Shown here: positions 1-8,175 of the stretch, piece after piece
Layout: each line of letters starts with the position of its first letter
How positions within the stretch are numbered: position 1 is the first letter of the stretch
Source: an uncultured bacterium
GTDB taxonomy: Bacteria; Verrucomicrobiota; Verrucomicrobiia; CAIQCK01
Assembly: GCA_903870275.1 (NCBI GenBank)
Contig: CAIQCK010000069.1
Coordinates: 1 to 64,000, forward strand
Reading direction: 5' to 3'
Length of the DNA: 64,000 nucleotides
Notes under the pieces: model-generated
What the model saw: the letters and a program-made list of their open reading frames with translations, nothing else
Databases searched by the model: none
Told to the model about the DNA's origin: nothing
Position numbers and translations under genes: made by a program

Positions 1-1365
1 GGAGCCGACGGTGATAGTGCCGAAGCCATTGGAAAACTGCAGTTGGCTGGAAGTCAATCCGTTGAGCACCAATCCGGCGGCGGAGTTGGTCATGTAGAAG
101 GTGGTGTTGTTATCGCCCAACGTCAGCCCAAAGATGTTGGTGATCGCGGAACTTGTGTCCATATTCAAGCTGTTGTTGCTCGCACCGTTTCCGCTGCCCC
201 AAGTCAGGCTGCCGCCGCCGAGATTCCACAAAGTGTTGGACAGGAGAGTCACACTGTTGCTTCGACCGCCGCTGCCACCGATGGAGAGTCCCACGCTGGC
301 AAGGGAAGCGGCATTTGATGCCGTGAGGCTGTTGCCTTTACCGGAGGAGAACCAGCCGACCACCACCAACCCGGTAACAACAAGTTGGCCGCCATTCGCC
401 ACCACCAGACTGTTGGTGGCGCCGTTGTAGCCCAGATACAGGCTGCCACTGTTGCTCCAGGTCGACCCGGCGCCCATGACCAGAACCGAGTTGTAGTTGC
501 CGACCGTATCGTAACCAATATTGCCGCCCGCGCTGGATACCTTACCCCCGTTGACGATGGTCAATTGGCTGGCGGCAGCGGCGTTGCCCACGGTGAGAAC
601 GCCGCCGCCAGCATTCCAAACACTGCCCGTCCCAACCACCAGGACACTGTTCCCTCCATTCAATGAGCCAATATTTCCGCCGGCACTATACACCGTACCC
701 CCGTTAGTGATCGTCAGTTGGTTGCCTGCGTTGCCATTACCGATGTAGAGCGTTGAACTGTTGCTCCAAAAGCTGCCCGCGCCGGTGACTAGGACCGCGT
801 TGTTTGCGGCGGCGTAACCCATGTGGCCGATGTAGCCGACGGTGTCAAACACCGCACCTCCACTGGCAATGATCAAGCAATCGCCCGCGTCCATGTAGCC
901 CACATTAAGCGCCGAACTGTTCTTCCATACACTGCCTGCCCCGGTAACCAGTCCCGTGTTGCCGCCATAACCGTTACCCATGTAGCCATTGGCGTCATAT
1001 ACCGTGCCGCCGTTAGCGATGGTCAGCTGATTGAGCCCGCCGTTATTGCCCACGTATAGATCCCCGCTGTTGGTCCAAAGCGATCCGATGCCCGTCACTG
1101 TGGCGCAGTTGTTGCTGGCAGTTGATGCATTGCCGATGATGCTGTTACCACTCACATTCAATACGCCGGCGTTAGTTACGATGAGAGCATTGTAAGGGCC
1201 GGAGTTGCCCACATAAAAGCTGGCGGCATTGGTAGTGATGCCGTTGACAACGTTTGTGATGCCGGATTCCGCCCTGGCCAATGGTGCGACGATGGTGAGC
1301 AACGCGGCGAGACACAGCCCGATGGTTTTGGTGAGGGGTCGGGTGCGGCGGGTAGCTGCATCCAT
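1..1365 (-). CDS. Exported T5SS/PEP-CTERM-type repeat protein, N-terminal part (runs off left edge)
   Basis: I translated this frame by hand: 455 codons without a stop from the ATG at 1365 to the window edge. It opens with a signal peptide (basic TRRTR, hydrophobic LCLAALLTIVAPLA, then ARA). The rest is built from repeats of about 55-60 residues of the form LYVGNNGGLNQLTIANGGTV..., GYMGNGYGGN..., VTGAGSVWKNSS, rich in Gly, Asn and Ser and almost free of charge. This matches the TIGR04393-like T5SS/PEP-CTERM-associated repeat, which forms a parallel beta-helix in autotransporters and surface proteins. An AGGTGG ribosome site lies about 8 nt upstream. The C-terminus that would decide between autotransporter barrel and PEP-CTERM anchor is outside the window. 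The long plus-strand frames here are antisense shadows. Confidence 0.8.
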   Translation of the reverse strand, partial: MDAATRRTRPLTKTIGLCLAALLTIVAPLARAESGITNVVNGITTNAASFYVGNSGPYNALIVTNAGVLNVSGNSIIGNASTASNNCATVTGIGSLWTNSGDLYVGNNGGLNQLTIANGGTVYDANGYMGNGYGGNTGLVTGAGSVWKNSSALNVGYMDAGDCLIIASGGAVFDTVGYIGHMGYAAANNAVLVTGAGSFWSNSSTLYIGNGNAGNQLTITNGGTVYSAGGNIGSLNGGNSVLVVGTGSVWNAGGGVLTVGNAAAASQLTIVNGGKVSSAGGNIGYDTVGNYNSVLVMGAGSTWSNSGSLYLGYNGATNSLVVANGGQLVVTGLVVVGWFSSGKGNSLTASNAASLASVGLSIGGSGGRSNSVTLLSNTLWNLGGGSLTWGSGNGASNNSLNMDTSSAITNIFGLTLGDNNTTFYMTNSAAGLVLNGLTSSQLQFSNGFGTITVGS

Positions 1366-2002
1366 CGGCACCACCTGAAGACATCGCTTGAAGAAAAGGG
1401 CGGGTGGGGAAATTCCTGGGAATCTGCGGGAGGCCAGCGGCGCGCAAGAATATCCTGAGCGTATCACGGATCTCCTATCCGTCCTGCACTCGTTTGCCTT
1501 TTGCGAAGTGCGTTGTCTCTCGGTGGATCACGGCCACTTCTTCGCTCCTTGTATTCTCCCATCAGAACAAGAACCGTTGCTCATCATAGGCAAATCCAGC
1601 GCGGTTGTAAAACCAAAACCCGCCGCCAATCCCCCGCGGCTGCCGTCCCCGATTCTTGCATTCACTTCTTTGGATGCGCAACAAGACGGTTGAGTGAATG
1701 TTCCAGCAACTGGGGGAGATTGGTCTGGACGCCGACATCCAAATTCGACATGCACCTGCCAGCGGATTCTGATCGTTACCGACGGATGTCCCCCTTGCGC
1801 AAAAGTTTTGGCATTGGACACGTTGGAACCGGGCAACTATTCAGCGAACGTACAGTTTGTGCGTTGGCGAAACGGGGGTCTGGGCAGGCTGGGGAAACGC
1901 ATGGGAAACTAGAGGGGCATAGTTCACCCTACAGGAGGATAATCCACTTTGAAAAAGCAGCCGCTGCAAAAAGCCATCAGCCACACTGTGGCGGTGGTCT
2001 GC

Positions 2003-2142
2003 ACCCCGAACGCTTTCGGGGCTGACCGCCGGATAACTGGGAGGGGCGACATCCTTGTCGCCTGATGATGATTCGGCGACAGGATGTCGCCGCTCCCAGC
2101 TAATGCAATCATTCGACGGTCAGCCCCGAAAGCGTTCGGGGT
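2003..2142. repeat. Nested inverted repeat (140 bp)
   Basis: The outer arms 2003-2028 and 2117-2142 are near-perfect reverse complements containing CCCCGAACGCTTTCGGGGC, itself a palindrome. The inner arms 2038-2062 and 2075-2098 are also complementary, and each contains a small hairpin of the form GGCGACA-TCCT-TGTCGCC and GGCGACA-GGA-TGTCGCC. The inner hairpins belong to the GGACA/TGTCC-type palindromes seen again at 26991, 27027 and 51725. This looks like a composite of small mobile palindromes, not a simple terminator; there is no T-tract. Confidence 0.7.
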
Positions 2143-2236
2143 CAGAGCCCGCCCGCTGCGCCGAGTGGATGAAGAGCATGGGGTTTCTTGGAACCGGGAA
2201 AGCGGAATGACAAAAGTCTTGCGGGGAAGAAACACT

Positions 2237-2262
2237 TGTAGCGTCGGTCTCTGACCGACGGG
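2237..2262. repeat. Short hairpin repeat, GTAG-type
   Basis: GTAGC is followed by a 7-bp stem GTCGGTC/GACCGAC around a 3-nt loop. It has the same layout as the elements at 5008-5073 and 18780-18803, where the stem bases differ but pair correctly. Confidence 0.6.
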
Positions 2263-2437
2263 ATGACTCATCGGGAGCGCGCGCCGGTCTTGCGTTTCTG
2301 CTGGTCTTCGTCCTGCTGGCGGCGGGCGCCGTTCCTCGTTTCTGCGTCCGTTGCAAACCCCGCCCTATGACCGCCGGCCGCCGGACTTAATCAAGCTTCG
2401 CCAGCCGACCGGTCTCGTTCAAGGTATTCATTATGGA

Positions 2438-2539
2438 TTAGGCGGCGATGCTATTCTCCAACTCCTCTAAGCTGCTCAGGCCGGAATACAGACCCGTTTT
2501 GAAAACCTCTTTGGCCTGAGGATGGAGTGACTCACTCAT
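2438..2539 (-). pseudogene. Short ORF, possible N-terminal remnant of a larger helicase/restriction-type protein
   Basis: Read from the sequence: an ATG at 2539 preceded by CAGGTAA opens 33 codons (MSESLHPQAK... then LSSLEELENSIAA) and ends at a TAA. The segment FKTGLYSGLSSLEELE recalls the N-termini of large restriction or helicase proteins in which a similar helix precedes the catalytic core, but that is memory and not a search. A second short frame (MNTLNETGRLAKLD) follows directly, which suggests a decayed gene. It sits 51 nt beyond the stop of the TOPRIM-like gene on the same strand, so it may be a lost third member of that locus. It could equally be chance. Confidence 0.25.
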
Positions 2540-2590
2540 TTACCTGATTCAGTGGATCAAATCCTTTTTTTAAAGCCCAGACCTCGCTAC

Positions 2591-3265
2591 TCATGTAATT
2601 ACTGTCGGCCTAAACCTCTCCAAGGCGTCGAGCGCTCTGCGAAGGCTACGTGAGTTCTTCGCAGCTTCATCAATGCTCCACAGATTACGCGTGAAGTTGA
2701 TAAGCATTCGCTCAAAGTTTGGCCCGACCTCCGCAGTCGAACCAACTTCTGGAATCATGTCTTGACGGATTTCAGGCGAGGTTGAAAGACGTGCTAAACG
2801 GACAATTTCAACTTTCGGGTCAAGAAGTGTTTCGACTGCCCCAGGCACACTTGCGGTAGGAACATGAAGGTATGCAGCGAAATTCGCAGTGTCGGCAAGC
2901 AACCATGATTCAACCTCTTTCACAGCAACGCGACACATGAGGTTGGGACTTGCCGGAATTCCTCGAAGCCATTTTGGCAGCAATTGGCCGGGACATCGAA
3001 CGTGAACATCCAAATCCGTGAGCACTGCATAGACAAGTCCTTTGGACGCCGCATTATTAAAGGCAGGAAGATTCACCTTCAGTTGCCCGTAGCCAGACAA
3101 TCCACGTTTCTCCTTTATGTTTCTGTCATTGTCTCGACCACCCGGCAGAGTTTTGAGCGGGAAGCGGACGCGCACGGTCATATCACGACGCTTGTGGTTT
3201 ATAACGCGCCGCCAAATGCACTCGCTCAAGTCATCTTCTACCCCGATGGCTACTGAAATGGGCAT
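2591..3265 (-). CDS. TOPRIM-like (DUF4276-type) partner of the upstream ATPase
   Basis: A 224-residue protein starting 3 nt after the stop of the upstream ATPase gene, so almost certainly co-transcribed and translationally coupled. Near the N-terminus it has an acidic VEDDLSE segment and around residue 82 a TDLD motif. That is the E...DxD spacing expected of a TOPRIM metal site in OLD/DUF4276/DUF4435-like proteins. The central RVAVKEVESWLLAD resembles the conserved block of DUF4276-type proteins. Such proteins accompany AAA_15/AAA_21 ATPases in anti-phage loci such as PARIS (AriA/AriB) and OLD-like pairs. Nuclease activity is inference: the family resemblance is moderate and I could not check a profile. 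GC is visibly lower than in neighbouring metabolic genes. Confidence 0.6.
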   Translation of the reverse strand: MPISVAIGVEDDLSECIWRRVINHKRRDMTVRVRFPLKTLPGGRDNDRNIKEKRGLSGYGQLKVNLPAFNNAASKGLVYAVLTDLDVHVRCPGQLLPKWLRGIPASPNLMCRVAVKEVESWLLADTANFAAYLHVPTASVPGAVETLLDPKVEIVRLARLSTSPEIRQDMIPEVGSTAEVGPNFERMLINFTRNLWSIDEAAKNSRSLRRALDALERFRPTVIT

Positions 3266-3268
3266 AAC

Positions 3269-4417
3269 TCACAAAAGAGACATCTGATAGGCTTCGGGAG
3301 GATTGGTGAATGGTAGAATAGCTTCACCAACACTCATTCCGCCTTCAACTAACGCCTTCGCTTCTTTCATGCTGTTTGCTTGTGCGACCTGGGTTCCTTC
3401 GGGATTAGGCGTCAACAGAAGAACTTCCTCCAAACCAATCCCCTTATCCATCAAGAGGGCATAACTGTGTGTGCTAACGAGAATTTGCCTTTGATTTACA
3501 CCTGCAACTTTATGCATGAGCGATGGGATTTGACGCACAATTTCGTTGTTCAGCGACAATTCTGGCTCTTCTAACAAAAGCAACCCTTTGCTCTCTAACA
3601 ATGCCCAGAACAACCCCAACATCCGAATCGTTCCGTCCGAAAACTGGTCTTCCTGTTGTTTTGCCCCCGTGGGTCGCCAGTGCTCATAAATGACCTGCAC
3701 ATGCGGTCTTTTCTTTTTATCCTCTACGTAGGAGAGTTTCTTGAATTGGGGCACTGCCACTCGCAAGGCTTTGTCCACCTTTTGAAGAAAGGCAGTGCGT
3801 TCCCCTCTTGGTGTCTTGGCGAGCCTTTCCATGAAATTCAGGCCAAACGGGTCACTAGTGAACCGGGGTCCAACAAATTTCTCGGCGTGGCGAACCAGTT
3901 GCGGTACCAAATGAAGATATGCAACGTTCTCAAAAAATTTTGCCACATCTCTGAAATCCGCATTGACAAATGTTTGTTCCAAGAACGTTTGCGTAAGACG
4001 TTCGGGGTCGTTGGTGTCATCCGGGTCGGGCCGGTCCTTAATAAGCACCCCTTTATGATAGATTCGCTCGTATGAAAGACGTGGCTTCTTGTTCGTCCCG
4101 CCCTCCTCCGTGAGCCCAATCGCATACCGCCAAGTCGGAGGCTCTGCATTGAGTTCGCCCAGATGAACCTCAATTTCAATGTCAGGTTTCCTCCGTGCGG
4201 CCAGACACCGTATTTTTTTCACCCCTCCTGCCTCACGAATTGCGTCCTGAAGCCCACCTCCTTCGCTTTTTGCGATGTCGCGCAGAAACCGGAAAACCTC
4301 GAGGAAGTTAGACTTTCCAGCCGCGTTCGGGCCGACGAGAAACACTCGTTTGCCCAGACGGACATCAACGGAGTTGAAATTCCGCCAGTTTTTCAGAATC
4401 AATCTTGTTACAATCAT
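3269..4417 (-). CDS. AAA_21/RecF-like ABC-type ATPase
   Basis: A 382-residue ATPase of the RecF/SMC-like family (COG4637/AAA_21 type). It opens with the usual MIVTRLILKNWRNF strand and has Walker A VGPNAAGKSN around residues 29-38. A signature-like FSDGTIRML precedes Walker B LLLEEPELSLN, and an LVSTHS switch histidine follows. The start at 4417 is chosen because GAGAGG lies about 8 nt upstream and the fold begins there; the frame stays open further upstream without family-like sequence. With the TOPRIM-like gene it forms a two-gene operon. The ATPase probably senses a trigger or DNA end and controls the partner, as known for OLD and PARIS; that role is inferred. No other gene shares the locus intact. 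Confidence 0.8.
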   Translation of the reverse strand: MIVTRLILKNWRNFNSVDVRLGKRVFLVGPNAAGKSNFLEVFRFLRDIAKSEGGGLQDAIREAGGVKKIRCLAARRKPDIEIEVHLGELNAEPPTWRYAIGLTEEGGTNKKPRLSYERIYHKGVLIKDRPDPDDTNDPERLTQTFLEQTFVNADFRDVAKFFENVAYLHLVPQLVRHAEKFVGPRFTSDPFGLNFMERLAKTPRGERTAFLQKVDKALRVAVPQFKKLSYVEDKKKRPHVQVIYEHWRPTGAKQQEDQFSDGTIRMLGLFWALLESKGLLLLEEPELSLNNEIVRQIPSLMHKVAGVNQRQILVSTHSYALLMDKGIGLEEVLLLTPNPEGTQVAQANSMKEAKALVEGGMSVGEAILPFTNPPEAYQMSLL

Positions 4418-4699
4418 GGCAATTCCTCTCTTGCTCAGGCCATATCCACAATTTTCATCGCCATACGCGCATTCGTGTCCGACGTGAACGGCAGCAATGC
4501 TGTGCCGCGACAAGCGTCAACCGTTGTCTCATCAATCCTTGTCTCCAGCTTTTTCGTTGTGTTGCTCTTGGTGGCACAATTGCCTCGTTGTCTTTGATCG
4601 TCTGCAAGACACGAACCAGTCAACCAACAGGAACTTGTATCAAATTCCATCCGCGAGCACAGCAAGAACTTCCACCCAGACGCGAAAAGGTCCGAAAAA

Positions 4700-4759
4700 G
4701 GGGTCAGTCGTATAATCTTTGCATTTCGTCAAGCACCCTCCGTGTTCGTTCATCTTGTG
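4700..4759 (-). mobile_element. Truncated copy of the 180-bp MITE-like element
   Basis: It starts with the terminal repeat (GGGGTCAGTC.TATAATC) and continues with the reverse complement of the right-hand third of the complete copies at 41241-41419 and 43652-43831, including the CCGTGTTCGTTCATCTTG block. The remainder of the element is missing. Confidence 0.65.
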
Positions 4760-4953
4760 ACCCCTTTTCGTTTTGCCGGTGTGCAGTGCGATCTCGAGCG
4801 CGGGATTCATTCGGTCCTCAACAATTGCGCGCTTTGCATCACGGCGATACCTGCGCGCTCTATTTCCTCAATGGCTTTCCTCACATCGTCGGGACGCAGA
4901 TTCACTCCCCGTGTCTGAAAAGACAGGATGAACAGGATTCGCAGGATTGGGGA

Positions 4954-5114
4954 TTTTCAACAGCCTCTATAGAGGCTGTTGAAAAAACCGAATCGGCAGA
5001 CGCGATTGTGTAGGCCGGCTCTGCGAGCCGGCGAAATCATGATGAAAACCGCCGACTCGCAGAGTCGGCCTACAGCGGAATCTGTATTGCACAGCCTTTT
5101 TCAACAGCCTCTAT
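4954..5114. repeat. Nested palindromic element with TTTTCAACAGCCTCTA ends
   Basis: 4954-4985 is a perfect 32-bp palindrome (TTTTCAACAGCCTCTA and its complement). Its right half (from 4971) also pairs with 5097-5112 to form an outer inverted repeat of about 140 bp. Inside it lies a second pair, 5008-5031 and 5050-5073, each half being a GTAGG-CCGGCTC-TGC-GAGCCGG-type hairpin. The ends resemble termini of some IS elements whose tips contain CTGTTGAAAAA, but there is no transposase. Transcripts in either direction would fold strongly. Confidence 0.65.
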
Positions 5115-5253
5115 CGGACTGATCCCTTTCCCTTTTCGGAGTAGTGGTTACCGCAATTACCCGGCCTTCGACACGCCGAAAGCTGGCGCGGTCCCGGCGC
5201 ACTTGCAACACGCTTGCGGTTTGCTTTGACCTTTTAAAATCCGTTCTGCCAGA

Positions 5254-8127
5254 ATGCGGTCCATGAAAGCAGAACGAGAGGCTCTTCTGTTGAAACCACC
5301 GTTCACACAAATCTGCACGGCGGGAGCCGCGGCGATGGTTCTGTCTTTTATGACGGCCTGGCCGCTGGCCGCCGCCACAACTCCGAAAACACAAACGACT
5401 CCCGCGTCCGGCGGTCCGTCGCTGCTGGAAGCCGAGGCGGCACAACTGAATCGCGACCGGGTGGAGGTCGTTGAACAGGATACGTTTCCCAGCAAGCGCG
5501 GTGTGGCGCTGAAGCCAAACCTCACCGCCAACGTGGGCTTTCCGGACAAGGAACCCGATCTGGTCTTCAAGGTCCGGACTCCCCGCGCGGGGCGCTATTG
5601 GCTCCGCACCCATGCCGCCGCGGACGCCCAAGCAGCCGAGGCCATGCGAAAAGCCGCGAGCAAAACGGCTTCGCTGCGCCTGATGGTCTCCGTCGCAGGC
5701 AGCCGCCCGACCAAGCGCGTGGTCTTTGTCCCGTGGAGCCAGCCCGGAAGTTGCACGCAGGCCCTCGGCAAGTTCAGTTTCAACGGAGAGGAACAGGAGG
5801 TTCGAGTGTGGCTTCCGGAGGGAGTGCGCCTCGATTACCTGCAAGTGGCGCCCTACTCTCCGCCAAAAGTTCCGACCGCCGCTGTGGATTACCGGCCATC
5901 GGTGGTGCCGCCGAAAACGCGGCCGCGCCTCTGGGTCAATGAGGAGTCCTTGCCAATCGTTCGCGCCCGTCTCGACAAGGGCGAGAACGCCCCACTGTGG
6001 GCGAAGGTCAGGAAACAGGCGGCCAAACCTTTCGAGTTTACGGTCAAACCCGACACCGAAATCGCCTACAACTCCGCCTTGGAACAGGCCGCCATGACCA
6101 AGGCCTTCGTTCACCTGATGAGCGGAGACAAGACGCGCGGGCTCGAAGCGGTGGCACTGATGCGCCCATACCTTTCGGCGGTCGTGTTCGACAATCTCCT
6201 CGACATCACCCGCGAGATTGGCCGGGCCATCTACTCGGGCGCGTTGGTGTATGACTGGTGCTACGACGTCATGACCCCCGAAGACAGGGAGGAGATGCGC
6301 AAGAACCTGATGCGGCTGGCCGATGACATGGAAACCGGCTGGCCGCCGTTCATTCAGGGGATCGTCAACGGCCACGGCAACGAGGCGCAAGTCAACCGCG
6401 ACCTGCTCAGCATGGCCATCGCCATTTATGACGAGGACCCGGCGCCCTACCGCTACTGCGCTTACCGGATTCTGGAAGAGCTCGTGCCGATGCGTAAATT
6501 CGAGTATCAGTCGCCGCGCCACAACCAGGGAGTCAGTTACGGCCCTTATCGTTTCGCGTGGGACTTGCACGCCGCCTGGCTTTTCCGCCGCATGACCGGC
6601 AAGCCCGTCTTCGACGACAACATCGCCAGCGTTTACAAGTTCTGGTTGTATATGCGCCTGCCGAACGGGCAATTGCTCCGCGATGGCGACGGGTTCTCCG
6701 ATGGCCGGTATGCGAACCTCGGCCCCGCGCCGCTGCTCAACTACGCCTACAACAACGATCCGATGATCAAGGGCGACTTCGAGCGCCAGGGTGGTTTGTC
6801 CGGCGATCCGATCCTGTTTCTGCTCATGAACGATCCCGATCTGAAAGCCGAGAAGAGCCTCGCTTCGTTGCCGCTGACCATGGACTTCGGCCCGGTTCTC
6901 AGCTCGATGATCGCCCGGACGGGTTGGAACCTCGGCCCGAACACCGCTGACGTGGTGGTCGAGATGAAGGGAGGCGGTTACCACTTCGGCAACCACCAGC
7001 ACTCCGACGCGGGCAGTTTCCAAATCTATTACCGCGGTTTGCAGGCGGCAGACCTCGGCCAGTATCATTTCTACGGCACGCCCTACGATTCCAATTTCAA
7101 CAAGCGCTCGATTGCCCACAGCATGATGCTGGCCGTTGATCCGGATGAGAACTTCAACCTTCCCACCAACGACGGCGGCACGCGCAACGTCCGGTCCTGC
7201 CCCTCATCCCCGGAGCTGGCGGTCACGGACCCGCTGTTCGCCAACGGCAAGGTGGTGTCGGCCAGCTTCGGCCCGGTGAAACAACGGCCGTTCTTCAGCT
7301 ATTTCTCCGTGGACCTGAAGTCGGCCTACAGCGGCAAGATTCAGGACTACACAAGAACCTTCTGTTTTCTCAATCTCAACAACCCGCAGACTCCCGCGGC
7401 GCTCATCGTGCTCGACAACATGACCACCGCCAAACCGGAGTTTAAGAAATACTGGCAGGTCAACACCTTGAACCCGCCGGAGAAAACCGCCGAGGGCGTG
7501 ATCCTGAGGAACAGCGACCTGGGGCTGGGCGGCAGGGTCAGCGTTCGCATGTTGCGTCCGAAGGCGGACGAGCGCGAGGTGGAGGTGCTGAGCGGCGCGG
7601 CGGCCAACAGTGTGTTTGGCCATGCGTTCACACCACCTTTTGCAGCCAAGCCGGAGGCCAACGGCCATCGCGTGATGTTCTCGCCCAGGACGGCGCGGGC
7701 CAACGATCTCTTCCTGACCGTCATGCCCATGAGCGATGATGCCGCGCCGGAACTGCCCGTCGCCGTTGCGGAAACCCCTGCGGTGTTTGCATTGACCCTC
7801 GCCGACCGGGTGGTCGTGTTGAGCAAGACCGGCCAGCTTCTCGAGCAGCCATTTCAGGTGACTGTGCCGTCCGGCCGCGATCATCAACTGTTGCTTGCCG
7901 GACTGGCGCCCGGCGTCTGGAGCATCCGCGGCCAGCACGGCAAGGCGCAGTTCAACGCCAAGGTTGAAGCCGGCAGGAACACCGCGTTCTTTGTCGTGCC
8001 CGGCGGCCGTTACGCGGTCCAACCGGAAGCGATACCCGGCGCGCCGGAGTTTCAAGCCGCGCCGGACTTCATGCCCGCGTTGTCGGCGGAAATCGCCAAC
8101 GCGCAAAGGTCGGGGCCGCAAAAGTGA
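5254..8127 (+). CDS. Secreted heparinase II/III-like polysaccharide lyase
   Basis: A 957-residue exported protein. The N-terminus carries a signal peptide (ICTAGAAAMVLSFMTAWPLAAA). A beta-rich or linker part is followed by an alpha/alpha-toroid region (about residues 230-500) and then the heparinase II/III C-terminal beta-sandwich. Its hallmark GNHQHSDAGSFQIYYRG falls near residues 575-592 and matches the PL21/PL12-type histidine-aspartate centre. Such enzymes cleave uronic-acid-containing glycans by beta-elimination in the periplasm or outside the cell. The substrate cannot be deduced; heparinoids, other sulfated glycans or alginate-like polymers are possible. It is the first gene of a tight operon with the GH36-like lipoprotein (48 nt gap) and a third secreted enzyme. 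The start at 5254 is uncertain; an in-frame ATG at 5263 is equally possible. Confidence 0.8.
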   Translation: MRSMKAEREALLLKPPFTQICTAGAAAMVLSFMTAWPLAAATTPKTQTTPASGGPSLLEAEAAQLNRDRVEVVEQDTFPSKRGVALKPNLTANVGFPDKEPDLVFKVRTPRAGRYWLRTHAAADAQAAEAMRKAASKTASLRLMVSVAGSRPTKRVVFVPWSQPGSCTQALGKFSFNGEEQEVRVWLPEGVRLDYLQVAPYSPPKVPTAAVDYRPSVVPPKTRPRLWVNEESLPIVRARLDKGENAPLWAKVRKQAAKPFEFTVKPDTEIAYNSALEQAAMTKAFVHLMSGDKTRGLEAVALMRPYLSAVVFDNLLDITREIGRAIYSGALVYDWCYDVMTPEDREEMRKNLMRLADDMETGWPPFIQGIVNGHGNEAQVNRDLLSMAIAIYDEDPAPYRYCAYRILEELVPMRKFEYQSPRHNQGVSYGPYRFAWDLHAAWLFRRMTGKPVFDDNIASVYKFWLYMRLPNGQLLRDGDGFSDGRYANLGPAPLLNYAYNNDPMIKGDFERQGGLSGDPILFLLMNDPDLKAEKSLASLPLTMDFGPVLSSMIARTGWNLGPNTADVVVEMKGGGYHFGNHQHSDAGSFQIYYRGLQAADLGQYHFYGTPYDSNFNKRSIAHSMMLAVDPDENFNLPTNDGGTRNVRSCPSSPELAVTDPLFANGKVVSASFGPVKQRPFFSYFSVDLKSAYSGKIQDYTRTFCFLNLNNPQTPAALIVLDNMTTAKPEFKKYWQVNTLNPPEKTAEGVILRNSDLGLGGRVSVRMLRPKADEREVEVLSGAAANSVFGHAFTPPFAAKPEANGHRVMFSPRTARANDLFLTVMPMSDDAAPELPVAVAETPAVFALTLADRVVVLSKTGQLLEQPFQVTVPSGRDHQLLLAGLAPGVWSIRGQHGKAQFNAKVEAGRNTAFFVVPGGRYAVQPEAIPGAPEFQAAPDFMPALSAEIANAQRSGPQK

Positions 8128-8175
8128 CCGTCGTGATGTTTCAGGAGTTGCACATCCAAGGAAAGGAGTTGGGCC

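Larger units (their letters stand above)
1366..2437. other. Intergenic stretch with nested palindromes, no convincing gene
   Basis: About 1 kb without a frame that has a plausible start, composition or recognisable product. It separates the repeat protein from the ATPase/TOPRIM island. It holds a large nested inverted repeat (2003-2142) and a short hairpin (2242-2260), listed separately. The 5' part presumably carries the promoter of the leftward repeat protein, but I cannot point to convincing -35/-10 boxes. Confidence 0.6.
4418..5253. other. Intergenic stretch with MITE fragment and nested palindromes
   Basis: No gene is supported here. It contains the presumed promoter region of the ATPase operon (right of 4417), a truncated copy of the 180-bp MITE-like element (4700-4759), a short run of CAGGAT-containing repeats (4924-4949), and the nested palindrome at 4954-5114. 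The sequence looks like a dumping ground of small mobile elements between the defence-like island and the glycan operon. Confidence 0.6.

Noticed and set aside
1924-2271. Minus-strand frame of 115 codons over the nested palindrome
   Set aside because: It is made of palindromic repeat sequence and has no protein-like composition or ribosome site.
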